A stretch of 35,880 bases of DNA from Caldilineaceae bacterium SB0661_bin_32. GTDB lineage: Bacteria; Chloroflexota; Anaerolineae; Caldilineales; Caldilineaceae. The first letter of the stretch is position 1, and each line of letters opens with the position of its first letter. The translations under genes were made by a program, and so were the position numbers. The notes beneath the pieces were generated by a model. The model did no database searches. It worked only from the letters and a program-made list of their open reading frames with translations, and was not told where the DNA came from. The stretch lies in assembly GCA_009841235.1 (NCBI GenBank), contig VXMH01000066.1, positions 1-35,880 on the forward strand, written 5' to 3'. Below, one piece after another: positions 17,909 through 26,226 of the stretch.

Positions 17909-18358
17909 TTAGTCGACGGCGATGATGGCCTCGATTTCGACGGCCCAGTTGGCGGGCACGGTCAGGCCGATGGCGCTGCGGGCGTGGCGCCCTGCGTCTC
18001 CGAAGAGCTCGATGAACATGTCGCTGCAGCCGTGGATGACAGAGGGTGTGTCGTTGAAGCCCGGGCCGACGTTGACCATGCCGAAGACCTTGACGACCTG
18101 GCGGACGTTGTCCAGGCCGGCGATTGTGTGAACGGCCTGGAGGATGCCGAGCGCGCAGAGCTGGGCGGCGCGGTAGCCTTCTTCCGTGGTCAGGTCCTGC
18201 CCGACCTTGCCCATGATCTCCTCGTCGCCGAAGCGGGAGACCTGGCCGGAGACGTAAACGTGGTCGCCGGAGCGCACTGCGGCCATCAGGCGGCCGCCGT
18301 CAAGGTCGATCTTCTCAAGTTCGTAACCCATTTCTTTCAATTTTGCCAGATAAGACAC
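17909..18358 (-). CDS. Rid (YjgF/UK114) family protein, second copy
   Basis: 149 residues, longer than classical RidA and closer to the YjgF-like subgroup 2 pattern. Landmarks are VYVSGQVSRFGD, the AAQLCALGILQAVHTIAGLDNVRQVVKV stretch, and GRHARSAIGLTVPANWAVEIEAI. The residue aligned with Arg105 of E. coli RidA is not Arg (the region reads GLTVPAN), so classical enamine/imine deamination is doubtful, as for the other Rid protein at 5999-6379. It lies 86 bases downstream of the enolase-superfamily gene on the same strand and may act on the product of that enzyme or be a co-regulated housekeeping protein. Confidence 0.88.
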   Translation of the reverse strand: MSYLAKLKEMGYELEKIDLDGGRLMAAVRSGDHVYVSGQVSRFGDEEIMGKVGQDLTTEEGYRAAQLCALGILQAVHTIAGLDNVRQVVKVFGMVNVGPGFNDTPSVIHGCSDMFIELFGDAGRHARSAIGLTVPANWAVEIEAIIAVD

Positions 18359-18444
18359 GTTTTACTCCTGTGGATTGTTGCCCGCGCGGCGGATAGCGGC
18401 GCGGTCGGGTAGCGGATAGATGGAAATTGCGTTGCTCGTGTGCG

Positions 18445-19719
18445 TTAAGTAGCCGGCGACAGCACTGGCGCTTCTTTTGCGCGCAGGTAGAGGTCGTCGA
18501 AGTCGGCGCTGCCGTCGTCGTCGAGGTATGCGGTTGCAACGCCGCGCTCGTAGATGGGCTGATTGGCGGTGCGCCAGTAGTTCCACATGCTGGAGCCCTG
18601 GCTGAAGCTGGTGTCGGCGAAGTAGACGCGCACCCCGTTGGCGCGGCTGTAGCGAATGAGGCGGCGGGGCAGGCTGAAGTCGGCGGCGTCGACGCGATAG
18701 GTGTCAAGGGCGGCCTCGTCGATGGTAATGCCCAGGCCCGGGGCTTCTGGCGTTTGGGCGTAGCCGCCGACGACGGGGATGCGCTGGTCTAACAGATTGT
18801 GCTGGTAGAGCTCGTGGCAGTTGATGGCGGGCCATTGGGCGTGGCTGAGCACGGCGCCGAGATGGAGGGCCATGGTCGTGGTAAGCCCGGTGCCGACCAT
18901 CTGGATGAAGAACGGCATGTTGGCGGTGGCGGCGGAGATGCCTGAACTTAGAACGTTGGTGACGCCGCCGGCGATGACGAAGCCGTCGCAGTAGCCGTGC
19001 TGGATGGCGACGGCGCCCGGGACGCCGCCGTAGTGGTGGGCGATGGGCGTGCGCACCTTTTCGCGCAGCAGTCGGTTCCCGGCTACGTCGTTCGCCTGTA
19101 TCGGACCCTCCCAGATTGCGATCTTGGGGAAGTCGGTCTCGAGCTCACATAGGACGGGCACGGCGGTGGACACGTCGAGCAGGAAGTCGTTCCAGTCGCA
19201 ATCGATGTGGAACCAGTCGGGCGTGGCGTCGCTGATGCGCTTGACGGTCGCGTAGACATCGTGCCAGGGGCGGGTCTTGATCTTGATGGAGGTGAAGCCG
19301 AGCTCGACGGCGACTCTGGCCTCCTGCTCGTAGGCGGCGGGGCCCATGTCGTGGTCCCAGAAGGAAACGGGGCACCAGTCGCGCACTTTGTTCCCCAGAA
19401 GGCGGTAGACGGGAACGCCGGCCAGCTTGCCGGCCGCATCGAATAGGGCCATCTGCAGGCCGGCGCCGAGGGAGTCATCCCACATCAGGTCGAACGGCGA
19501 CTGGCCGATGACGCGGTCGGTGTCTTCAACGCGTCCCCAGGTGTAGTTCTGGATCGTTTCGCCGTAGGCGACAGTGCCGTCGTCGAGCGTGAGGCGGATG
19601 ACTTCGGACTCGGACCAGCGGTGGACGTTGGCGCGCTCCATTTCGCGGCGCACGCGGTCGACCATGGGGATGACGAGGAGGATGCGTTCGACGTCGGTGA
19701 TTTTGGCTGTGGCGGTCAT
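18445..19719 (-). CDS. Enolase-superfamily (mandelate racemase/muconate lactonizing-like) enzyme
   Basis: 424 residues from the ATG at 19719, preceded by CAGGAG at about 7 bases; the longer frame to 19911 lacks such a site. The capping domain is followed by a TIM barrel. Superfamily landmarks are the KxK motif (Lys146, Lys148 in SIKIKTR), metal ligands in HIDCDWND (Asp173 region) and IWEGPI (Glu204), and the following DGFVIAGGVT (Asp246). The enzyme would abstract the alpha-proton of a carboxylate, as in sugar-acid dehydratases or racemases; the substrate cannot be told. It is transcribed with the Rid gene downstream. Confidence 0.87.
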   Translation of the reverse strand: MTATAKITDVERILLVIPMVDRVRREMERANVHRWSESEVIRLTLDDGTVAYGETIQNYTWGRVEDTDRVIGQSPFDLMWDDSLGAGLQMALFDAAGKLAGVPVYRLLGNKVRDWCPVSFWDHDMGPAAYEQEARVAVELGFTSIKIKTRPWHDVYATVKRISDATPDWFHIDCDWNDFLLDVSTAVPVLCELETDFPKIAIWEGPIQANDVAGNRLLREKVRTPIAHHYGGVPGAVAIQHGYCDGFVIAGGVTNVLSSGISAATANMPFFIQMVGTGLTTTMALHLGAVLSHAQWPAINCHELYQHNLLDQRIPVVGGYAQTPEAPGLGITIDEAALDTYRVDAADFSLPRRLIRYSRANGVRVYFADTSFSQGSSMWNYWRTANQPIYERGVATAYLDDDGSADFDDLYLRAKEAPVLSPAT

Positions 19720-19951
19720 CGGGTGCTCCTGTGGGGTGGCTCCGGTTGGGGTGCGTGAGATGGGTCGAGTTGAGGGGATTCTAACATGATACGCGTCAAT
19801 CCCATTGCGCTGAATTGTTCTTTTCTCGGATAAGAGTGGGACATGTGGATGGGAAAAAGGCGTGGTACTGTTCCCGGCATTGATATTTCCACCCAATTCG
19901 ACTATGCGCAAGAATGTTGCTTCGGGAGAACTGTCTTACGCGATCATCTCA

Positions 19952-20149
19952 TCAAGGTTTGGATTGATTCCTGATGGCCGCGATTGCTTCTTCAATATCT
20001 CTTTGAGCTTCCTCTTCTGGCACGTCTGGCATTGTTGCGTGCATTTCATCCAAAAACTCAATCAGGCGACTGCCGGCGGAACCCCGATCGTCTTCAGAAG
20101 AAAGATCTGTTGGTTCTTTGCCATCTGCATTGTCGTGTTTTGGTCTCAT
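19952..20149 (-). CDS. Small acidic helical protein (65 aa), antitoxin-like
   Basis: 65 residues, acidic. The C-terminal half (MPDVPEEEAQRDIEEAIAAI) is the kind of amphipathic helix seen in antitoxins of type II modules, where it docks on the toxin. No DNA-binding N-terminus is visible, and no PIN or other toxin gene is found on either side. It lies 70 bases downstream of the ribbon-helix-helix gene on the same strand. The ribosome-binding site is weak. It could be an orphan antitoxin or an unrelated small protein. The 232 bases between it and the enolase-family gene hold nothing I recognise. Confidence 0.5.
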   Translation of the reverse strand: MRPKHDNADGKEPTDLSSEDDRGSAGSRLIEFLDEMHATMPDVPEEEAQRDIEEAIAAIRNQSKP

Positions 20150-20218
20150 GAAATGCTCACAGTCATTGAAGGGCAGGTCGGTGAAAACAGGTATTTCTCT
20201 AACTGAACTTAATTCGAA

Positions 20219-20599
20219 TTACACTGAATGTGGCAGATCCAGCCGCTCCTCGACCCAATCACGCATTAGGGCAGAGACCGATCTGTTGGAAGCGACGGCT
20301 TCGGCGTGAAGCACGCCCTTGACATATTCATCCAGATAGATCGTGAGCGAACACCTGCTGGAATCTGTTCTCGGTAGAAACGGTTCAAAATAATCGGCGG
20401 GGTAGAGGTAGCCATTCTCGCTTCCGGGTTCCCCGAAACTCCCGTCAATGATGCGGATCATGCCGTGCCGGTCGGCGACAGGGTCGGAGATGACTTTGTA
20501 CACCTTGCCGACGGTCAGGCCGAACAAAGGCCCTTCCTGTTCTGGCAGATTCGGAGCCTGCAAGTAGGGCCTATTGTTGATGCACTTGGCGTAATTCAT
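20219..20599 (-). CDS. SH3-like domain plus ribbon-helix-helix protein (126 aa)
   Basis: Two parts are visible. The N-terminal 75 residues contain GLTVGKVYKVISD, then GYLYPADYFEPF, a small beta-barrel pattern that I recall from short uncharacterised proteins. The C-terminal 45 residues read CSLTIYLDEYVKGVLHAEA and SVSALMRDWVEERL, which fits a ribbon-helix-helix (CopG-type) DNA-binding fold. The combination suggests a small regulator or antitoxin with a ligand- or RNA-binding head. The local base composition is AT-richer than that of neighbouring genes, hinting at transfer. Confidence 0.6.
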   Translation of the reverse strand: MNYAKCINNRPYLQAPNLPEQEGPLFGLTVGKVYKVISDPVADRHGMIRIIDGSFGEPGSENGYLYPADYFEPFLPRTDSSRCSLTIYLDEYVKGVLHAEAVASNRSVSALMRDWVEERLDLPHSV

Positions 20600-20647
20600 T
20601 CTACAGCGAAGGTGGATGGTTGGCGACGTTGTATTCGCCCAGTTCTC

Positions 20648-21760
20648 TCAACCCCGAATCTCCTCCACGAGGCGGGCCAGGACTATCTCTTCCTCGCCTT
20701 CCTCCAACGTTTGCGGATTCAGCATGATCGTTTCGTCCGGTCCGGAGGCTGCGTTTACTGACGGCCTCCCTTCGCGCATTCCCTGGAGAATCTCGCTATG
20801 TGTTCGGCCCACGACGGAGGCGTCGATCTGGACGCGCGTGCGCGGCATCGGCTGGTTCGCCTCGCTGGGGAATGACCGGGTGGCAGTCACTCCGTCCAGC
20901 CGGTTAAGCTCACTGCACCATCCGGCCACGATCTCCTCCATCTGTGAGGCGCGCGCTTCGTGATCAAGGGACAGGTAGCGCTCGACCGCGGCAAGCACAC
21001 CCACCATCTCCTCCTTGCCTACTTTCATCGGGCGGCCGATGTTGTGGTGGGGAGGGCCGTTGAGGGCGCACGCGTCGATGAGCCACTGCTTGCCCAGCAC
21101 GAGGCCGGATGACTGGGGCCCGCGCAGGTCTTTGCCGCCGCTGAAAATGGCGGCGTCCGCGCCCATCTGGGTGAACTTCCACAGGTTTTCGACCGGCGGG
21201 AGCTGGGCAGCGGCGTCCACGAGGACCGGCACGCCGTGCGCGTGGGCCGTGTCTATCACCTTTTCCAGGGGAATGTCGCCAGGCGACCCTAAAGCGCCCT
21301 CAAACCAGATCACCGCAGCTGTCTTTTCGTTGATCGCTCTCTCCAGATGCCAGACTTCGGCTTCGCCGGGCCAGCCAATCTCGATCAGCTGGACGCCGAC
21401 CTGGCGCACGGCGTGATCGTAGCCGTTGCGCTGAGACTTGTGGACGATGACCTCATTCTTGAGACCGGTCAGGTCCGGCAGTTGTTCAATCGCCCATTTT
21501 TCGTTGCCGGTGACACAGGCGGCTATGGCGACGACGATACCCCCGGCCGCGCCGGAGCTGACGTAGCAGGCCTCGTTCTGCGTGAGAAGGGCGATACGGT
21601 TGCCGACGCGGCGCTGGAGTTCCGGCAGGTCAATGAAGGACTTGGCCGCCCCCATCATCGCCTCCAGCACTTCGGGCGGCATGATCGAGCCGCCGAGCCT
21701 GGTGAGGGTGGCGTTGGCATTGATCATCGGGGTGATGTCCAGTTCTTCGTAGGAGGGCAT
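20648..21760 (-). CDS. SelA/DgaE-like PLP-dependent lyase or transferase
   Basis: 370 residues of fold-type I with the signature of the SelA-like group: Lys210 in FSGGKDLRGPQSSG is the PLP lysine and Asp182 in VLVDAAAQLPPVENL binds the pyridine nitrogen. YVSSGAAGGIVVAIAA is the phosphate-binding part. The group contains selenocysteine synthase and D-glucosaminate-6-phosphate ammonia-lyase (DgaE). There is no selB or tRNA-Sec here and the protein is shorter than SelA, so an ammonia-lyase or related aldolase role on an amino sugar acid is more likely. The upstream sugar ABC transporter supports this. The start is the ATG at 21760 with a modest GGTGG-type site upstream. Confidence 0.85.
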   Translation of the reverse strand: MPSYEELDITPMINANATLTRLGGSIMPPEVLEAMMGAAKSFIDLPELQRRVGNRIALLTQNEACYVSSGAAGGIVVAIAACVTGNEKWAIEQLPDLTGLKNEVIVHKSQRNGYDHAVRQVGVQLIEIGWPGEAEVWHLERAINEKTAAVIWFEGALGSPGDIPLEKVIDTAHAHGVPVLVDAAAQLPPVENLWKFTQMGADAAIFSGGKDLRGPQSSGLVLGKQWLIDACALNGPPHHNIGRPMKVGKEEMVGVLAAVERYLSLDHEARASQMEEIVAGWCSELNRLDGVTATRSFPSEANQPMPRTRVQIDASVVGRTHSEILQGMREGRPSVNAASGPDETIMLNPQTLEEGEEEIVLARLVEEIRG

Positions 21761-21874
21761 GGGCGTACCACCTCTTCTTTCGTGATGGGAGGATCGTTGT
21801 GGGGCGAAAGGCGGCGCGTAGCGTTGGATTCGCTACGCGCCGCGGGCAGGGATCGACGATATGACCAGACGGCT

Positions 21875-22471
21875 CTATGCCGGCTGCGGCAGGACCAGAT
21901 CGCAAGCGTCGGCGGGCATCCAGTGGGCATCTTCGCCGGCCCACTTGACGTTGCAGCCTATCGGATTGGTCAGCGTAGTGCCGATCTGCTGACCGGACGT
22001 GTGCTCCTCCAGCGCGCGGTCGAGGTCGAAGACGGTGGCCTGCGTGGCGTCGCGCGGACTGTCGACGCCGCGGCCGGTGTAGACCAGTTCGCGGTCCTTG
22101 TTGAAGACGTAGAAATGGGGCGTACGCAGCGCGCCGTAAGCTTTGGCGACCTCCTGGGTCTCGTCGCGCAGGTAGACCCAGGGGAACTTGTGCTCGCCCA
22201 TCCGCTCGACCATGTGGCGGAAGTCGTCTTCGGCGTTGACGTGGACGCTGTTGGAGTTGATGCCCACGAACTTGACGCCCTTGGACGCGAACCTGTCGGC
22301 GGAGGCGCGCGTCGCTTCGTCGGAGCCGATGACGTAGGGGCAGTGGTTGCAGGTGAAGAAGACGACGAGCGTCTCGGCGTCGTCAAAGCAGCCGAGCGTA
22401 TAGACTTCGCCGTCGGTGGCGATGAGCTTGAAGTCGAGCGCCTTTTCACCGATTTCGAGAGTGAAAGCCAT
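21875..22471 (-). CDS. Thioredoxin-like (AhpC/TSA-redoxin) protein
   Basis: 198 residues from the ATG at 22471, which has AGGAGG five bases upstream; the frame to 22543 is an artefact. Thioredoxin fold with the redox motif CNHC (Cys41-Cys44) in [10 protein letters not shown], then [17 protein letters not shown] and [18 protein letters not shown] with the cis-Pro of the fold. It resembles widespread cytoplasmic peroxiredoxin-like thiol proteins. There is no signal peptide. It lies between the sugar-binding protein gene and the SelA/DgaE-like gene on the same strand. Confidence 0.9.
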   Translation of the reverse strand: MAFTLEIGEKALDFKLIATDGEVYTLGCFDDAETLVVFFTCNHCPYVIGSDEATRASADRFASKGVKFVGINSNSVHVNAEDDFRHMVERMGEHKFPWVYLRDETQEVAKAYGALRTPHFYVFNKDRELVYTGRGVDSPRDATQATVFDLDRALEEHTSGQQIGTTLTNPIGCNVKWAGEDAHWMPADACDLVLPQPA

Positions 22472-22555
22472 GATTTCCTCCTGGAAGGAAGCTGCAGGGG
22501 ACCGGTGGTCCGACAGCCCGCAGGCGATCGAAGCACCGGTCAAGTTTCTTGCCGA

Positions 22556-23914
22556 TCAGGCCGGACGCGGTTCGTCGAGCACGGCCTGCGTCTTGCGGTC
22601 GATCTCAGGTGCGTGTTCCGCGAAAGTGACCTCGCCTTCCCAGATCAGGTTCAGTTCGGAACGGAAGATATTGTTCGCCTCGGTGAAGCGGGTATTCCAA
22701 GGCATCGGATACGGTTCGACGCCGTCGGTGATCAGCTGATCGGTGAAGCCGTACATGAAGTTGACTTCGTTGACCTGCGGATCGGTCCAGACCGACTTGC
22801 GGCCGTTCGTCTGCCGCTTGGCCTCCAACACCTGGAAAACACCGGCGTCATAAGAAGTGTATGCTTTGACCAGTTCCCAGGCTTCGGCGATATGAGCGGA
22901 ATTGGAGTTGATCATCCAGTGGTTGCCGGAGAAGCAGGTGCCCTGGCGTCCTTCTGAGCCAACGGGAAGAGGCACGGAACCGACTTCAAAACGGTCGCCG
23001 ACGCGTGCCTGATTGTTGGTGAGAATGCCGACGGTGCTGGCGTGAGTCGCTTCCAGGCCGGCTACGAAGAGGTTGGGCTCGACACCTTCGCGATCGGCGT
23101 CGCGGGAGGCGACCTTCTCGTCGAGAAGACCTACGTACCACGCCGCGATCTCGCCATGGAGGTCGTTGTTGTAGGACATCGTGCGGCCCTCTTCATCCAT
23201 GATCCAGGAATCGGTGGAATCGGGCGCGCCGAATGAGCGGGATACGTTGCTGTAGTAGTGCATGGCGATCATGCTGTCGAAGCCGATGCCGAAGACACCT
23301 GCTTCGGGGTCGGCTGCGGCGCGAGCCAGCTCCGTCCAGTCGCTCATTGTCCACCCCAACTGCGGCTCGGGCAGCCCCTTTTCCTCCAACATCGTCTTGT
23401 TGTAGTTGACTGCGATGTTGCCGCCGGGGTGAACGACGTCGGGCAGACTGAAGTTCTTGCCTTCCCACTGGTTGCCCTCGAGGACGCTGGGGTAGAAGTC
23501 TTCGAAGTCGTCCGGGGGCGCTGTGTCCAGCAGGTCGTCGACTTCGAGATAGATCCCCTTGAGGAAGTTGATGAAGATCCAGCGGTGATGGCCGTAGACC
23601 AGGTCCTGCAGCGTGCCGGAGATAAAGCCGGTCTGCGTCTTGGTCTCGATTTCGCCGTAGATGGTGTCTTCGACTTCGACCTGCACACCTGTCTCATCCA
23701 TGAAGCGGGTCGCGAATTCGCGCGGCATCAGGGCGCCGTTGCCGGCGGGGGCCTGCACGCGCAGCATAGCCGCCTCAGCGGCCGGCATCTCTTCCCCCGA
23801 ATCGGTTGCCGCTGGGGCTGCGGGGGCCGCGCAGGCAGCCAGCGCTGCGCCGGCGCCTGTCATCGCCATGCCTTTGAGGAACGCTCGTCGTGTGAAATGT
23901 TGCTTCGTTGTCAT
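22556..23914 (-). CDS. ABC transporter sugar-binding lipoprotein (CUT1 type)
   Basis: 452 residues. The N-terminus is a Tat-type lipoprotein signal: Arg9-Arg10 in TRRAFLKG, a hydrophobic stretch and LAAC with Cys28 as the lipidated residue. The mature part has the pattern of bacterial extracellular solute-binding protein family 1 (maltose/sn-glycerol-3-phosphate type): PREFATRFMDETGVQVEVED, INFLKGIYLEVDDLL, and a C-terminal region with AWELVKAYTS. It would bind an oligosaccharide or amino sugar outside the membrane and deliver it to the two permeases encoded upstream. No ATPase is encoded nearby, which is usual for CUT1 systems that share one. Confidence 0.92.
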   Translation of the reverse strand: MTTKQHFTRRAFLKGMAMTGAGAALAACAAPAAPAATDSGEEMPAAEAAMLRVQAPAGNGALMPREFATRFMDETGVQVEVEDTIYGEIETKTQTGFISGTLQDLVYGHHRWIFINFLKGIYLEVDDLLDTAPPDDFEDFYPSVLEGNQWEGKNFSLPDVVHPGGNIAVNYNKTMLEEKGLPEPQLGWTMSDWTELARAAADPEAGVFGIGFDSMIAMHYYSNVSRSFGAPDSTDSWIMDEEGRTMSYNNDLHGEIAAWYVGLLDEKVASRDADREGVEPNLFVAGLEATHASTVGILTNNQARVGDRFEVGSVPLPVGSEGRQGTCFSGNHWMINSNSAHIAEAWELVKAYTSYDAGVFQVLEAKRQTNGRKSVWTDPQVNEVNFMYGFTDQLITDGVEPYPMPWNTRFTEANNIFRSELNLIWEGEVTFAEHAPEIDRKTQAVLDEPRPA

Positions 23915-24063
23915 GCGGTTCTCCTGAAAAAGTGTTAGGGATGGGAAGGGCCGTTGCCCTTGCCATCAAGACCGTACAAATCGAATGTGAATGACCTGTA
24001 GCCTGCGGTCGGACGGAAGAGTGTTTCGATTTCGCCTGGCAACTCTCCTTTCGAGTAGGTCGG

Positions 24064-24969
24064 TCATCCTTTTATGCCGGACATGACAATGCCCTGGACA
24101 AAGAAGCGTTGACCGAAGAAGAACATGAGAATTATTGGAACCATCGACATGACGCAGGCGGCCATCAGAAGATGCTGCATTGGCTCGCCGCCCACTTCCG
24201 GAACTGCGTTGAAGAACTGCAGGCCGACCGATACCGTGAACTTCTCCGGTGTGTTCAGGTAGATGAGCGGCCCCAGGAAGTCGCTCCAACTTGCAATGAT
24301 CGTGATGATGGCAAGAGTTGCCAGAACCGGCTTGCACAGAGGCAGAAGAATTGACCAGAAGATGCGGAAATACCCGGCGCCGTCAATCAGAGCTGCTTCG
24401 TCCAGGTCCCGCGGCAGGGTAAGAAAAAACTGGCGCATCAGGAAGATGGCGAAAGCCCCTCCGCCGAACCAGTGGGGAACCCAGAGGGGCAGGTGCGTGT
24501 TGACCCAGCCCAGTTTGTAGAAGAGGACGAACTGCGGGATCAGGGTCACCTGCGCGGGCAGCATCATCGTCGAGAGCGTGATCATGAAGAGAACGTCCCG
24601 TCCGCGGTAGTCGAAGCGGGCAAAGGAATAAGCGACAAGCGAGGCGGTTATAAGCGTTCCAAAGGTGGTTAGAATAACGATTAGCACGGAGTTGACAAAC
24701 CAGCGGCCAACGGGATAGTCGATGTTCAGGACGGTCCAATAGTTGGCCCACTGCGGTGCTGCGGGGATCAGAATCGGCGGAAATGCGAACATCTCCGGAA
24801 TCGTTTTGAGCGAGCTCATTGCAGTCCAGAAGAGCGGGAAGCCGAAGAGGACGCACAGGGCCAGGATGATTACATAGTTCAACGCGCGGCCGACCGTCTG
24901 CATAGCCCGTCGCGGTGAAACCGGGGGCCGGTGCAGCTGACTGTCCTGAGCCATAGTTCCTTGCGCCAT
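24064..24969 (-). CDS. ABC sugar transporter permease, MalG/UgpE-like
   Basis: 301 residues with about six transmembrane segments. The EAA loop that contacts the ATPase is at about 190-210 (DEAALIDGAGYFRIFWSILLP). Other MalG-type features are SLKTIPEMFAFPP near the N-terminus and the C-terminal FFGQRFFVQGIVMSGIKG. It starts 11 bases after the stop of the MalF-like gene, so the two are cotranscribed. Its partner is the MalF-like permease and its ligand comes from the binding protein encoded downstream. The 149 bases to the binding-protein gene contain no clear terminator. Confidence 0.94.
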   Translation of the reverse strand: MAQGTMAQDSQLHRPPVSPRRAMQTVGRALNYVIILALCVLFGFPLFWTAMSSLKTIPEMFAFPPILIPAAPQWANYWTVLNIDYPVGRWFVNSVLIVILTTFGTLITASLVAYSFARFDYRGRDVLFMITLSTMMLPAQVTLIPQFVLFYKLGWVNTHLPLWVPHWFGGGAFAIFLMRQFFLTLPRDLDEAALIDGAGYFRIFWSILLPLCKPVLATLAIITIIASWSDFLGPLIYLNTPEKFTVSVGLQFFNAVPEVGGEPMQHLLMAACVMSMVPIILMFFFGQRFFVQGIVMSGIKG

Positions 24970-24980
24970 CGAGCTGTCTC

Positions 24981-25955
24981 CTACCCGCCCTCATAGTGGA
25001 CCCAGCGCCGCGAGTAGCGTACCTGTACCCAGGTAAAGAACATCAGAATTGCGGCGAGGACCCAGGCCAGGGCGCTGCCGTAGCCCAAGCGGAAGTACTG
25101 GAAAGCCTGAAAGTAGATATGCAGTGCGAAGAACCAGGTCGCGTAGGAAGGTCCCCCCTGTGTAGCGACCCATGCCGTCGTGAAAACTTTCAGCGCGCCA
25201 ATCACTGCCAGAACAACGTTGAAAAAGATGGTCGGCGTGAGCATTGGCAGGGTAACGTGCCGGAATTTGGCCCACGCGCCGCCGCCGTCGATCGAGGCTG
25301 CGTCATACAGCTCCTGCGGCACACCCTGCAGCCCGGCCAGGAAGATCAACATTGTGTTGCCCCCCATCGCCGCCCACACATTTATCATCGTGACAGAGGC
25401 CAGTGCGCTGTCGCGCGACGCAAGCCAGCCCGGAGGGTCTGAGATTCCAATAGCGCGCAGGAACTCGTTAACCGGCCCGACACGCGGGGCCAGCAGAAAT
25501 GTCCAGAGAACGGCCAGTGCCACGGCAGGGATCAGATGGGGCACGAAGAAGAGAGTTCGGAAAACCGTCGTGCCCATCAGTTTCTGGTTCAGAAGTACCG
25601 CCAGGATCAGCGCCCCGCCAACCGCAAAGGGAATATACATGCCGGCGAAAGTGAAGGTGCGCCCCAGCGAAGGCCAGAACAGTTCGTCGCCGCTGAACGC
25701 CCTGATGTAGTTGCTCAGACCGGTGAAACGCGGGCTGCCGATCACGGCATATTCGGTGAAGCCGAAGTAGAAGGAGGCAAGAATCGGCCCACCCCAGAAG
25801 ATTATCAGACCCAGTATCCAGGGAGCGGCGTATACATATCCCCAGATTGCCCGTTTGGTCTGAAAGGGAGTTTGCGCGCCAACCAGCCGGCTAAGCAGGC
25901 TGGCCCTGCCATTTGCCGGCCTCTGTACAGGAGCGCCCGTTTCAGCGACCGCCAC
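24981..25955 (-). CDS. ABC sugar transporter permease, MalF/UgpA-like
   Basis: Transmembrane subunit of a carbohydrate importer, about 324 residues with six or so hydrophobic segments. The EAA loop is YDAASIDGGGAWAKFRHVTLPML, positioned as usual about 90 residues from the C-terminus. The start is taken as the GTG at 25955, with GGAGG five bases upstream; a GTG at 25967 gives four more residues but has no ribosome-binding site. It is the first gene of the minus-strand operon and faces the MlrC gene across a 271-base divergent region. Together with the downstream permease and binding protein it forms a CUT1 importer. Confidence 0.93.
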   Translation of the reverse strand: MAVAETGAPVQRPANGRASLLSRLVGAQTPFQTKRAIWGYVYAAPWILGLIIFWGGPILASFYFGFTEYAVIGSPRFTGLSNYIRAFSGDELFWPSLGRTFTFAGMYIPFAVGGALILAVLLNQKLMGTTVFRTLFFVPHLIPAVALAVLWTFLLAPRVGPVNEFLRAIGISDPPGWLASRDSALASVTMINVWAAMGGNTMLIFLAGLQGVPQELYDAASIDGGGAWAKFRHVTLPMLTPTIFFNVVLAVIGALKVFTTAWVATQGGPSYATWFFALHIYFQAFQYFRLGYGSALAWVLAAILMFFTWVQVRYSRRWVHYEGG

Positions 25956-26179
25956 GTTCACCTCCACTCATATGCAAGAGAATCGACCCGCCCGGCAGTT
26001 TCGGCGAGGCCCCCAATTGACCCAGCTGCAGATTCAGCTTGCAGTCGTCCCAAACGTCCTGTGAGGTAAGGACACCCAGCTCGCACGGTTTCTTTGAGGA
26101 AGCCTGCCAAAAAGGGAATTGCGCATCAGTCATTGAGGGCGGATAATACCCCCAAGCTGTACTGACGGCAATGAGCAAA

Positions 26180-26207
26180 ATTATACTTGTGTTCAACTTT
26201 CTTGCAA
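26180..26207 (-). promoter_or_regulatory. Possible promoter of the sugar ABC operon
   Basis: On the minus strand TTGCAA (26207-26202) and TATAAT (26185-26180) are 16 bases apart. Transcription would start near 26173, leaving a leader of about 200 bases. The same bases read on the plus strand contain TATACT (26182-26187), so promoters of the two divergent units may overlap. No operator repeat is obvious. Confidence 0.45.
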
Positions 26208-26226
26208 AAAAGAGGGGAGGTGAAAG

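Noticed and set aside
19720..19951. PIN-type toxin gene downstream of the antitoxin-like protein
   Set aside because: All frames of the minus strand break quickly or lack PIN motifs; nothing begins with the expected Asp-containing first strand.
20648..21760. True selenocysteine synthase (SelA)
   Set aside because: The protein is shorter than SelA and lies in a sugar-transport operon, and no selB, selD or tRNA-Sec is present; the SelA/DgaE-like label is safer.
25942..26196. 84-residue minus-strand frame with a signal-like start upstream of the MalF-like gene
   Set aside because: It overlaps the permease start, its start lies upstream of the best promoter, and the composition after the hydrophobic start looks random.
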